The notes under the pieces are model-generated. The model saw only the letters and a list, made by a program, of their open reading frames with translations, was not told the DNA's origin and did not search any database. Positions 34,516 through 41,896 of a stretch of DNA of 64,000 nt are shown piece by piece. The stretch is from NCBI RefSeq assembly GCF_047729555.1, contig NZ_CP159825.1, positions 558,001 to 622,000 of the forward strand. Direction: 5' to 3'. Within the stretch, counting starts at the first letter, position 1; every line of letters starts with the position of its first letter. The stretch comes from Porticoccus sp905181945 (GTDB lineage: Bacteria > Pseudomonadota > Gammaproteobacteria > Pseudomonadales > Porticoccaceae). Position numbers and translations under genes: made by a program.

Positions 34516-34800
34516 ATGACAAAGTCAGAACTAATAGAATCTATTATAAGTAAACAGGATCAGCTTATTCCGGTTGATGTGGATCTCGCCATTAAGATGA
34601 TCTTAGAGAAAATGATCCAAACACTTTCTGCGAATGAGAGAATCGAAATAAGAGGTTTTGGTAGTTTTTGCCTGCATCACCGTGCTTCCCGTATTGGGAG
34701 AAACCCGAAGACAGGAGCAGCGGTAGAATTAGCTAGCAGATCAGTACCGTACTTTAAGCCTGGCAAGGAGCTACGCGAAAGAGTTAACGTTCCTGTATAA
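34516..34800 (+). CDS. ihfB: integration host factor subunit beta
   Basis: IHF-beta pairs with IHF-alpha (gene at 45362) to bend DNA at replication, recombination and promoter sites. The 94-residue protein has the HU/IHF fold. It starts TKSELIESI and carries ERIEIRGFGSFCLHHRASRIGRNPKTGA, the DNA-binding arm with its proline, and VPYFKPGKELRERVN at the end. The position after rpsA is the usual place of ihfB (himD). Both IHF subunits are encoded in this window. Confidence 0.96.
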   Translation: MTKSELIESIISKQDQLIPVDVDLAIKMILEKMIQTLSANERIEIRGFGSFCLHHRASRIGRNPKTGAAVELASRSVPYFKPGKELRERVNVPV

Positions 34801-34869
34801 AATTTAATTCCGCTCAAGTTATTTTTTAACCCTAAAGCAAAGCCAAAAATATCTTTGTTGCAGTAGAGG

Positions 34870-34885
34870 AAAAGGCTCTCCTTTT
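34870..34885 (+). terminator. weak hairpin with T-run after ihfB
   Basis: A perfect 6-base stem AAAAGG/CCTTTT (34870-34875 and 34880-34885) with a CTCT loop ends in a T-run within the stem itself, between ihfB and lapA. It may terminate part of the transcription or be a leader structure for lapA. The stem is A/T-rich and short, so the call is tentative. Confidence 0.35.
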
Positions 34886-34905
34886 AGGTTCTTCTTGGAG
34901 TTCTC

Positions 34906-35196
34906 GTGTCAGCACTAAAAAATATTTTATGGTTGCTCATTACTTTTATTTCTGTCGCTTTGGGAGCCTGGATTGTCATCGATAATCCAGACCCGGCATC
35001 TTTCAAGATTTTTGGCTTTGCGTCGAACACTTTACCCCTTGGGTTGTGGTTGCTTGGAAGCTTCTCAATGGGATGTATAGCTTCACTGCTAGTCACCTCT
35101 TCGACCTTAATTAGATTAAATTATAGATTACGAAGAGCTGATAGACAGTATGTTAAGTTAAAATCCTCCATAGCGGATATCAAGGAAGAAAAATAA
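34906..35196 (+). CDS. lapA: LapA family membrane protein (DUF1049)
   Basis: LapA (YciS) is a small inner-membrane protein that in E. coli works with LapB in controlling LPS synthesis through LpxC turnover. The 96-residue protein starts at GTG 34906 with GGAG upstream. It has two membrane helices (NILWLLITFISVALGAWIVI; LPLGLWLLGSFSMGCIASLLV) and a C-terminal charged coiled-coil (LNYRLRRADRQYVKLKSSI). In E. coli lapB comes next; here pyrF starts on the last base of lapA, so lapB is absent from this site. Confidence 0.87.
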   Translation: MSALKNILWLLITFISVALGAWIVIDNPDPASFKIFGFASNTLPLGLWLLGSFSMGCIASLLVTSSTLIRLNYRLRRADRQYVKLKSSIADIKEEK

Positions 35197-35894
35197 TGAA
35201 GACTAGCGATCCAAAGATTATTGTTGCTCTTGATTATAGCGACACCAAAGATGTCATCAGGTTCGCTGATTCAGTTACGCCATCACTTTGCAGGCTCAAG
35301 GTTGGTAAAGAACTGTTTACCCATGCCGGCCCAGAAGTTGTTTCAGATCTCATCAAAAAAGGTTTTGATATCTTTCTTGATCTTAAATTCTATGATATCC
35401 CCAATACGGTCTCTGGTGCTATTGGTGTTGCTGCAGATATGGGTGTCTGGATGACAGATGTTCATGCTTCTGGCGGAAAGAGGATGATGGAGGAAGCAAA
35501 AAATACATTAGAAAAAAATAATAGTGACATGCTGCTTGTCGCTGTGACAGTTTTAACTAGTTTTTCTAGTGATGATTTAAGTGATGTTGGCATTTCCTTG
35601 ACCCCTGGAGAACAAGCACTTCGACTCGCTGCTCTTGCCAAAAATTCAGGTATGGACGGTGTGGTTTCATCAGCTGGAGAAGTTAAAGAATTGCGCAAGG
35701 CCTGCGGCGAAGACTTTATCTTAGTCACTCCGGGTATACGCGCCATTGCAGCTAAGTCAGACGACCAGCGTCGAATTTTTACGCCCTCCGAAGCTATGGT
35801 TAGCGGAAGTAGTTATTTGGTAGTTGGCCGCCCAATTACCCAGGCGTTAAATCCTGCTGAAGCATTAAAGCTCATAATTGATGAGATCTCATAA
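35196..35894 (+). CDS. pyrF: orotidine 5'-phosphate decarboxylase
   Basis: PyrF makes UMP from OMP in the last step of pyrimidine synthesis. The 232-residue TIM-barrel protein shows IIVALDYSD at the start and LKVGKELFTHAGPEVV. The catalytic DLKFYDIPNTVSGA region (D-x-K-x-x-D) is present, as are VTVLTSFSSDDL and VTPGIRA. VVGRPITQALNPAEAL, the phosphate-binding end, is also complete. Its ATG overlaps the lapA stop by one base. Confidence 0.97.
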   Translation: MKTSDPKIIVALDYSDTKDVIRFADSVTPSLCRLKVGKELFTHAGPEVVSDLIKKGFDIFLDLKFYDIPNTVSGAIGVAADMGVWMTDVHASGGKRMMEEAKNTLEKNNSDMLLVAVTVLTSFSSDDLSDVGISLTPGEQALRLAALAKNSGMDGVVSSAGEVKELRKACGEDFILVTPGIRAIAAKSDDQRRIFTPSEAMVSGSSYLVVGRPITQALNPAEALKLIIDEIS

Positions 35895-35980
35895 GTATTC
35901 TTTAGAGGCTCTCTTTTCTAAACTAGACTCCAAAAATCTAAATAAAATATAGCACAGTCGGTAGAGAGCGATGATGGGAG

Positions 35981-36007
35981 AAATAAAAAGGCGATCCTAA
36001 GATCGCC
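35981..36007 (-). terminator. rho-independent terminator of the tRNA-Asn transcript
   Basis: On the minus strand a perfect 7-base stem GGCGATC/GATCGCC (36001-36007 and 35990-35996 as plus coordinates) with a TTAG loop is followed by TTTTTATTT (plus-strand A-run 35981-35989). It lies 43 bases downstream of the tRNA-Asn 3' end, in the right orientation. It could also act on the pyrF transcript arriving from the other side, but the T-run favours the minus strand. Confidence 0.85.
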
Positions 36008-36049
36008 TATAAGTGCATGTAGAAGCTAAATTTACATACGTTTTTTGTT

Positions 36050-36125
36050 TGGCTCCGCCTGCTGGGCTCGAACCAGCGACCCAATGATTAACAGTCATTT
36101 GCTCTACCAACTGAGCTAAGGCGGA
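36050..36125 (-). tRNA. tRNA-Asn (GTT)
   Basis: The complement of this 76-base stretch folds as a tRNA. The acceptor TCCGCCT pairs with AGGCGGA, followed by discriminator G and an encoded CCA. The D-arm is GCTCAGTTGGTAGAGC, and the anticodon arm AATGACTGTTAATCATT has GTT. The T-arm is GCTGGTTCGAGCCCAGC. GTT reads asparagine codons. It is a single-gene transcript with its own promoter and terminator. Confidence 0.98.
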
Positions 36126-36141
36126 TCGTTATGACGCGGGT

Positions 36142-36170
36142 ATCTTATATATCGACAAAGAGTGAGTCAA
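36142..36170 (-). promoter_or_regulatory. sigma-70 promoter for tRNA-Asn
   Basis: On the minus strand TTGACT (plus 36165-36170) and TAAGAT (plus 36142-36147) are 17 bases apart. They are followed by a GC-rich stretch (CCCGCG) before the tRNA. Such a GC-rich discriminator is typical of stringently controlled stable-RNA promoters. Confidence 0.75.
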
Positions 36171-36251
36171 CCTTAATCCCACATCAACTTATAGGCACTT
36201 ATAGCCTATAATAGAGCTAACTCTTTATCTTTTTAATATAAGGCTGTATTA

Positions 36252-38267
36252 GTGTCAAAATTATTTAATTTGGTAAGCTCTTATGTTCCAGCAGGAGACC
36301 AGCCTTTAGCGATTAAACAGCTAATAGAAGGTCTTGAGTCAGGATTGGCAGCGCAAACATTGCTAGGTGTTACTGGGTCAGGCAAGACCTTTACTATCGC
36401 GAATGTCATAGATAAAGTGCAGCGACCTACAATCGTCCTTGCTCACAATAAAACTTTAGCTGCCCAGCTTTATGGTGAGTTTAGGGATTTTTTCCCTAAT
36501 AATGCCGTTGAATATTTCGTATCTTATTATGATTACTATCAGCCAGAAGCTTATGTGCCATCGTCTGGTACTTTTATTGAAAAAGATGCTTCCGTCAATC
36601 AGCATATAGAGCAAATGCGACTATCGGCGACCAAAGCTTTGCTGGAGCGCAAGGATGTTATTGTTGTGGCTACAGTTTCATCTATTTATGGATTAGGGGA
36701 CCCTGCTTCCTATATGAAAATGTTGCTCCACTTGGTCAGGGGCGATTTAATAGACCAGCGATCAATTTTGCGTCGCCTAGCTGAGCTGCAATACACAAGA
36801 AATGATGCTGTTTTTCAGCGTTCAACTTATCGTGTTCGCGGCGATGTTATTGATATATATCCTGCTGATTCTGCGCAGGAGGCAGTCAGAATAGAAACTT
36901 TCGATGATGTCGTTGAAAATATCTCATTATTTGATCCTTTAACTGGTGAAGTTTTAAGACGCGTACCTCGAATAACTGTATACCCAAAGTCACATTATGT
37001 GACACCTCGACAAGTGATACATGATTCTATTGATAAAATAAAAGAAGAGCTTGCAGTGCGACTGGAGCAACTAAGGTCTGTTCATAAATTAGTTGAGGAG
37101 CAGAGGTTACGAGAACGGACTTGTTACGACATCGAGATGATGTCTGAGCTTGGCTACTGTAATGGTATTGAAAATTATTCTCGATATCTTTCTGGAAGGG
37201 AGCAAGGGGACCCTCCTCCTACATTGTTCGACTACTTGCCTAATGATGCTTTGCTGGTAGTCGACGAGTCACATGTAACCATTCCTCAGCTGGGGGCGAT
37301 GTACAAAGGGGATCGTTCACGAAAGGAGACATTGGTAGAGTATGGCTTTCGTCTTCCCTCAGCGCTTGATAATCGGCCGTTAAGGTTTGATGAATGGGAA
37401 AATTTGGCTCCACAGATGATCTTTGTTTCTGCGACTCCTAGCAGATATGAGTCGGCTACTGAAGGGCAAATAGTTCGTCAGGTTGTTCGACCTACTGGCC
37501 TGCTTGATCCTGAGATTTTTGTGCGACCGGCAGTCTCTCAGGTTGATGATGTATTGTCTGAGATTAATATATGTGTAGCGAAGCAACAAAGAATACTAAT
37601 TACTGTATTAACCAAGCGTATGGCCGAAGATTTTACTGATTACCTTAGTGACCATAATGTTCGAGTGCGCTACCTTCATTCAGACATAGATACCGTAGAA
37701 AGAATAGAGATCATAAGGGATTTACGTTTAGGAAAATTCGATGTTCTTGTGGGTATAAACTTACTGAGAGAAGGATTAGACATTCCAGAAGTGGCCTTAG
37801 TGGCTATTTTTGATGCTGACAAAGAAGGATTCTTGCGTTCAGAGCAGTCAATGATTCAGACAATTGGTCGAGCAGCAAGACATGTGGAAGGAAGAGCCAT
37901 TCTTTATGCAGACAAAATAACCGGCTCAATGGATAGAGCTATAAAAGAAACGGAAAATCGTCGTGCGGCGCAGATTCAGTACAATAAAGATCATGATATT
38001 ACCCCCAAGGGAATTGTAAAATCAGTAACAGATATAATGGATGGTGCAGCTGTAATTCCTGGGAAGAAGCCACGCAAGATCACAGATTTGAATGAAGTTA
38101 ATTTGCTTGATAGGTCAGGCCTTCACAGTGAGTCCGACATATGGAAAAAAATCACTGTGTTAGAAGAAAAAATGTTTTTAAGCGCAAAAAATTTGGATTT
38201 TGAAGTTGCCGCAAGCATACGTGACGAAGTTGCTTGCTTAAAGGAAATAGTTGACGGGCTTGCTTGA
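36252..38267 (+). CDS. uvrB: excinuclease ABC subunit B
   Basis: UvrB is the damage-verifying helicase-like subunit of nucleotide excision repair. The 671-residue protein starts at GTG 36252, with AAGG ten bases before. It has Walker A GVTGSGKTFTIANVI, the beta-hairpin region YYDYYQPEAYVPSSGTFIEKD, and the DESH box VVDESHVTIPQLG. Helicase motifs such as TIGRAARHVEGRAILYAD follow. A C-terminal UVR motif for UvrC binding (FEVAASIRDEVACLKEI) is present. Full length and intact. Confidence 0.98.
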   Translation: MSKLFNLVSSYVPAGDQPLAIKQLIEGLESGLAAQTLLGVTGSGKTFTIANVIDKVQRPTIVLAHNKTLAAQLYGEFRDFFPNNAVEYFVSYYDYYQPEAYVPSSGTFIEKDASVNQHIEQMRLSATKALLERKDVIVVATVSSIYGLGDPASYMKMLLHLVRGDLIDQRSILRRLAELQYTRNDAVFQRSTYRVRGDVIDIYPADSAQEAVRIETFDDVVENISLFDPLTGEVLRRVPRITVYPKSHYVTPRQVIHDSIDKIKEELAVRLEQLRSVHKLVEEQRLRERTCYDIEMMSELGYCNGIENYSRYLSGREQGDPPPTLFDYLPNDALLVVDESHVTIPQLGAMYKGDRSRKETLVEYGFRLPSALDNRPLRFDEWENLAPQMIFVSATPSRYESATEGQIVRQVVRPTGLLDPEIFVRPAVSQVDDVLSEINICVAKQQRILITVLTKRMAEDFTDYLSDHNVRVRYLHSDIDTVERIEIIRDLRLGKFDVLVGINLLREGLDIPEVALVAIFDADKEGFLRSEQSMIQTIGRAARHVEGRAILYADKITGSMDRAIKETENRRAAQIQYNKDHDITPKGIVKSVTDIMDGAAVIPGKKPRKITDLNEVNLLDRSGLHSESDIWKKITVLEEKMFLSAKNLDFEVAASIRDEVACLKEIVDGLA

Positions 38268-38301
38268 TGATGAAAAAAGTGCGCATTTATTAAATAATCA
38301 T

Positions 38302-38377
38302 TGGTAGGCACGAGTGGATTCGAACCACCGACCCCCACCATGTCAAGGTGGTGCTCTAACCCCTGAGCTACGTGCCT
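38302..38377 (-). tRNA. tRNA-Val (GAC)
   Basis: The complement folds as a 76-base tRNA. The acceptor AGGCACG pairs with CGTGCCT, followed by A and an encoded CCA. The D-arm is GCTCAGGGGTTAGAGC, the anticodon arm CCACCTTGACATGGTGG has GAC, and the T-arm is CGGTGGTTCGAATCCACTC. It reads valine codons GUC and GUU. It lies convergent to uvrB, 34 bases from its stop. The 5' base A instead of the more common G is paired with U. Confidence 0.97.
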
Positions 38378-38420
38378 GCTATTTCCCACTTGCTATGTGT
38401 CATTCTGCAAGAGGCGCGTA

Positions 38421-38448
38421 ATTTAACAGCGCAGTGGCATCGTGACAA
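38421..38448 (-). promoter_or_regulatory. candidate promoter for tRNA-Val (GAC)
   Basis: On the minus strand TTGTCA (plus 38443-38448) and TTAAAT (plus 38421-38426) are 16 bases apart and are followed by a GC-rich ACGCGCC. A transcript start near 38414 would give a 5' leader of about 37 bases before the tRNA. This is a consensus match only. Confidence 0.55.
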
Positions 38449-38540
38449 GTAAATTTCCAACTCTCTACATAATAGCCCGTAAACGGATAAGCTCTCTTGA
38501 TTCTCTCTTTTAAGCAGGTAGAATGGCAACTTTCTCATAG

Positions 38541-38606
38541 AATGCTATATGTGTAAGATATAGCATTTACCACGTGACCCTTGGTAGCGGTCACCACTGG
38601 AAAGGA
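38541..38606 (+). promoter_or_regulatory. thrS leader with tRNA-like hairpins (candidate autoregulatory operator)
   Basis: Two hairpins precede the thrS ribosome-binding site (AAAGGA, 38601-38606). The first has a perfect 10-base stem (AATGCTATAT at 38541-38550 and ATATAGCATT at 38558-38567) closing a 7-base loop GTGTAAG. The second is GTGACC/GGTCAC (38574-38579 and 38589-38594) with a 9-base loop. In E. coli, ThrRS represses its own translation by binding leader hairpins that mimic tRNA-Thr. The 7-base loop here contains UGU, a threonine anticodon, though not in exact anticodon register. Function is inferred. Confidence 0.5.
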
Positions 38607-38614
38607 CACATGTA

Positions 38615-40540
38615 ATGTTTATTATCACTCTTCCTGACTCCAGTCAGCGCAGCTATCCATCTCCAATAAGCGTTTATGACGTAGCAGCTGATATCGGTCC
38701 AGGTCTTGCTAGCGATGCTTTAGCAGGAAAAGTTGATGGTATGTTGTTTGATTTGTCTCATGTTATTGAATCTGACGCAGAACTATCAATTGTCACCAGC
38801 AAGTCCGAAGAAGGGCTTGAAATAATTCGTCATAGTACGGCTCATTTAATGGCACAGGCAGTAAAGATTTTATTTCCAGAGGTTCAGGTTACAATTGGCC
38901 CTGTTATAGAGAACGGTTTCTATTATGATTTTTCGTATGAAAGACCTTTTACGCCACAAGATTTAGATGCTATAGAAAAAAAAATGAGCAGCCTGGTGGC
39001 CGAAGACGCTATTGTGGTTAGGCGAGAACTGGGACGTGACGATGCTGTAAGTCACTTTTTGAGTCTTGGTGAGAAATTTAAAGCAGAAATTATTGAAGAT
39101 ATCCCTTCTGATCAAACGCTGTCTCTGTATAGGCAGAATGAGTTTGAAGATCTTTGTCGTGGTCCCCATGTTCCGTCATTAGGAAAGTTGAAGCATTTTA
39201 AGCTAATGAAGGTTGCTGGCGCCTATTGGCGGGGCGACGCAAAAAACCAGATGTTACAACGTATATACGGTACAGCATGGAGAAGCAAAAAAGAATTACA
39301 ATCTTATCTTTATCAGCTTGAAGAGGCGGAAAAAAGAGATCATCGAAAGTTAGCGAAGAAATTTAATTTATTTCATCTGCAGGAAGAAGCTCCAGGCATG
39401 ATTTTCTGGCACCCTAAGGGGTGGAGCATCTATACTGTAATTGAAAGCTATATGCGTGATATACAGCGCTTGAACGGTTACCAAGAGATTAGGACCCCAT
39501 TAATTGTAGCTAGATCTCTTTGGGAAAAATCTGGGCATTGGGATAAATTTCGTGAAAATATGTTTACCGTGCAATCTGAAGCTGATGATTTTGCAGTAAA
39601 GCCAATGAACTGCCCTTGTCATGTACAGATTTTTAACCAGGGGCTAAAAAGTTATCGCGATTTACCTCTAAGGCTAGCTGAATTTGGCTCTTGTCATCGT
39701 GATGAAGCTTCAGGTACGTTGCAGGGTTTGATGCGAGTCAGGGGTTTTGTCCAAGATGACGCCCATATATTTTGTACCGAATCTCAAATTCTAGATGAAG
39801 TGGCTACGTTTACTGACTTGCTATTTTCGGTTTACAGGGATTTTGGTTTTGATGATATTATTATTAGGCTTTCAACTCGCCCTGAAAGCAGAGTGGGCAG
39901 TGACGAGGTTTGGGATAAGGCCGAAGATTCTCTCATAAAAGCTTTGAGTTCAAAAAATCTGGATTATGATCTGCTACCAGGAGAAGGGGCATTTTATGGC
40001 CCAAAAATTGAATTCTCTCTTAAAGACTGCCTTGGGCGTATATGGCAGTGTGGAACCATACAGGTGGATTTTTCTATGCCTGAGAGGCTAGGCGCACAGT
40101 ATGTGTCAGAAGATGGATCCAGAAAAGTACCTGTTATGTTGCATAGGGCAATACTAGGTTCTTTTGAAAGATTCATAGGGATTTTAATAGAGCACTATGA
40201 GGGTAATTTCCCAGTATGGCTGTCTCCCTGCCAAGCTGTAGTGATGAATATTACAGATAGTCAGGCCAAATATGTGATAGATTTAGTCGATTCCTTGAAA
40301 AACAAAGGCTTTCGTATCGAAAATGACTTGAGAAACGAGAAGATCGGCTTTAAAATCCGCGAGCACACAATTCAGAAAATCCCCTATTTGTTAGTTATAG
40401 GCGATAAAGAGGTCGAGTCCCAGACAGTTACTGTTCGCTCTTCGAACGGAAAAGACCTCGGGGCTATGGAGATCTCTAGCTTTGTTATGCTGCTGGAGAG
40501 AGATATTTCACTTCGCGGACGTATGAATTTTGAAAATTAA
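38615..40540 (+). CDS. thrS: threonine--tRNA ligase
   Basis: ThrRS charges tRNA-Thr. The 641-residue protein has an N-terminal TGS domain (MFIITLPDSSQRSYPSPISVYDVAADIG). The editing domain has HSTAHLMAQAVK and the conserved DLCRGPHVPS. The class II catalytic core carries motif 2 FGSCHRDEASGTLQGLMRVRGFVQDDAHIF, the zinc-binding MNCPCH and HRAILGSFERFIGILIEHYEG (motif 3). A C-terminal anticodon-binding domain completes it. AAAGGA is well placed before the ATG. infC follows after 17 bases. Confidence 0.98.
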   Translation: MFIITLPDSSQRSYPSPISVYDVAADIGPGLASDALAGKVDGMLFDLSHVIESDAELSIVTSKSEEGLEIIRHSTAHLMAQAVKILFPEVQVTIGPVIENGFYYDFSYERPFTPQDLDAIEKKMSSLVAEDAIVVRRELGRDDAVSHFLSLGEKFKAEIIEDIPSDQTLSLYRQNEFEDLCRGPHVPSLGKLKHFKLMKVAGAYWRGDAKNQMLQRIYGTAWRSKKELQSYLYQLEEAEKRDHRKLAKKFNLFHLQEEAPGMIFWHPKGWSIYTVIESYMRDIQRLNGYQEIRTPLIVARSLWEKSGHWDKFRENMFTVQSEADDFAVKPMNCPCHVQIFNQGLKSYRDLPLRLAEFGSCHRDEASGTLQGLMRVRGFVQDDAHIFCTESQILDEVATFTDLLFSVYRDFGFDDIIIRLSTRPESRVGSDEVWDKAEDSLIKALSSKNLDYDLLPGEGAFYGPKIEFSLKDCLGRIWQCGTIQVDFSMPERLGAQYVSEDGSRKVPVMLHRAILGSFERFIGILIEHYEGNFPVWLSPCQAVVMNITDSQAKYVIDLVDSLKNKGFRIENDLRNEKIGFKIREHTIQKIPYLLVIGDKEVESQTVTVRSSNGKDLGAMEISSFVMLLERDISLRGRMNFEN

Positions 40541-40557
40541 TGCTTGGAGAATAAATT

Positions 40558-41100
40558 ATTAAGAAAGCTTACGGAAAGGGTTCAGTGAAGCGCTCCCTTA
40601 TGAATGAAGAAATAGAAGCTCAGGAAGTCCGTCTCATTGATGCCGATGGTGAGCAAGCAGGTATCGCTTCAATTGACGAAGCCTTAAAGCAAGCCCAAAC
40701 TGCAGGCTTGGATTTGGTGGAGATTTCTCCAGATGCTGAACCACCAGTTTGTAAGATTATGGATTACGGTAAAAAATTGTTTGAAGTCAAAAAACAACAA
40801 GCAGTTCAGCGAAAAAAACAAAAACAAACTCAAGTTAAAGAGATGAAATTTCGACCTGGAACAGATGTAGGCGACTATGAAATAAAATTACGAAATATGA
40901 CTCGATTTTTAGAAAATGGAGATAAAGCCAAAGTAACGCTTAGATTTCGTGGTAGAGAGATGGCCCATCAAGAGCTAGGAATGCAAATGCTTAAGCGTAT
41001 CGAGACAGATCTCGATGAAATTGGCGCTGTCGAACAATTCCCTAAAATGGAGGGCAGGCAGTTCACTATGGTTATAGCTCCAAGATCGAAGAAAAAATAA
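40558..41100 (+). CDS. infC: translation initiation factor IF-3, AUU start
   Basis: IF-3 keeps ribosomal subunits apart and checks the start codon. An ATT at 40558 with TTGGAG (40544-40549) eight bases upstream opens a 180-residue frame beginning I/M-KKAYGKGSVKRSLMNEEI. That lines up with the known N-terminus of gammaproteobacterial IF-3. The GTG at 40585 would cut off nine residues and has no comparable ribosome-binding site. The rest is typical: AQEVRLIDADGEQ, LVEISPDAEPPVCKIMDYGK, VKEMKFRPGTDVGDYE and the C-terminal RFRGREMAHQELG. AUU starts let IF-3 repress its own translation. Confidence 0.93.
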   Translation: MKKAYGKGSVKRSLMNEEIEAQEVRLIDADGEQAGIASIDEALKQAQTAGLDLVEISPDAEPPVCKIMDYGKKLFEVKKQQAVQRKKQKQTQVKEMKFRPGTDVGDYEIKLRNMTRFLENGDKAKVTLRFRGREMAHQELGMQMLKRIETDLDEIGAVEQFPKMEGRQFTMVIAPRSKKK

Positions 41101-41121
41101 AATTTAACAGTAAAAACACTG

Positions 41122-41187
41122 AAGAAGCAATACATGCATTACCCGCGTTCAGCCCTTGGCAGACTGTCCGGGAGTGAGCTTCTTTTT
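41122..41187 (+). promoter_or_regulatory. candidate L20/L35 autoregulatory leader upstream of rpmI
   Basis: In the infC-rpmI spacer, AAGAAGC (41122-41128) can pair with GCTTCTT (41178-41184), enclosing a second pair CCCG/CGGG (41142-41145 and 41169-41172). The outer stem runs into five T residues (41183-41187), so the element could also act as an attenuator. In E. coli, L20 binds a pseudoknot in this same region and represses rpmI-rplT. The structure here fits that place; binding is not shown by sequence. Confidence 0.45.
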
Positions 41188-41217
41188 ATTTAAACCCCGT
41201 CTAAACGGAGAACTAAA

Positions 41218-41409
41218 ATGCCAAAAGCAAAGACACATAGCGGCGCTGCTAAGCGCTTTAAAAAAACGAGCGCAGGCTATAAGCACAAGCATGCTAATAG
41301 AAGTCATATCCTCACAAAAATGTCACAAAAGCGTAAACGCAATTTGCGTGGAACAACGATTATGGGTGTTTCAGACGCTCCATTAATCCAGCGCATGCTT
41401 CGCGACTGA
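41218..41409 (+). CDS. rpmI: 50S ribosomal protein L35
   Basis: L35 is a small basic protein of the large ribosomal subunit. The 63-residue protein MPKAKTHSGAAKRFKKTSAGYKHKH-type sequence is diagnostic: K-T-H-S-G-A-A-K-R-F-K near residue 6 and a very high lysine/arginine content, with RSHILTKMSQKRKRNLRGTT in the second half. ACGGAGAAC lies just before the ATG. It is followed by rplT after 32 bases, the universal order. Confidence 0.97.
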   Translation: MPKAKTHSGAAKRFKKTSAGYKHKHANRSHILTKMSQKRKRNLRGTTIMGVSDAPLIQRMLRD

Positions 41410-41441
41410 ACTAGCTAATTAATTTATTGAGAGGATAAAAG

Positions 41442-41798
41442 ATGCCACGCGTAAAAAGAGGTGTAACAGCACACCGTCGTCATAAAAAAATTCTAAAACT
41501 AGCTAAGGGGTATTATGGTGCTCGTAGCCGTGTATTTCGTGTTGCGACACAGGCAGTCACTAAAGCAGGCCAGTATGCATACCGTGATCGCCGTGTAAAA
41601 AAACGTACATTTAGAGCACTCTGGATTACTCGTATCAATGCGCAATCACGTTCTGAGGGTATAAGTTATAGTCGCTTGATAGCCGGCCTCAAGAAAGCGA
41701 ATATTGATCTTGATCGCCGTGTTTTGGCTGATCTTGCCATCCATGACAAGATAGCTTTTGCTGCTGTCGCGGAGCAAGCGAAGGCAGCTCTTGCCTAG
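41442..41798 (+). CDS. rplT: 50S ribosomal protein L20
   Basis: L20 binds 23S rRNA early in large-subunit assembly and in E. coli represses its own operon. The 118-residue protein is standard length and begins PRVKRGVTAHRRHKKILKLAKGYYGARS. The RALWITRINAQSRSEGISYSRLIAGLKKANIDLDRRVLADLA region is typical. GAGAGGA precedes the start. A strong terminator follows 36 bases downstream. Confidence 0.98.
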   Translation: MPRVKRGVTAHRRHKKILKLAKGYYGARSRVFRVATQAVTKAGQYAYRDRRVKKRTFRALWITRINAQSRSEGISYSRLIAGLKKANIDLDRRVLADLAIHDKIAFAAVAEQAKAALA

Positions 41799-41833
41799 CA
41801 TCTATGTTAAGTAATGCAAAATAATGGCAATAT

Positions 41834-41869
41834 AAAAGGGAAAGGGCTTTTGCTCTTTCCCTTTTTTTT
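41834..41869 (+). terminator. strong rho-independent terminator between rplT and pheS
   Basis: A 10-base-pair stem (GGGAAAGGGC at 41838-41847 and GCTCTTTCCC at 41852-41861, one G-U pair) with a TTTT loop is followed by eight T residues (41862-41869) and preceded by AAAA. It separates the infC-rplT block from pheST. In E. coli pheST is controlled by attenuation in this interval, but I see no phenylalanine-rich leader peptide here. Confidence 0.93.
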
Positions 41870-41896
41870 AGAATTAAGCCTGTACTGAGGTAGAGA

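Noticed and set aside
41156..41386. Open frame overlapping rpmI in another frame
   Set aside because: It shadows the highly basic L35 gene and starts inside the leader region without a ribosome-binding site.
41799..41896. PheST attenuator with leader peptide
   Set aside because: Only very short frames lie before the terminator and none is rich in phenylalanine, so the hairpin is best read as the rplT terminator.
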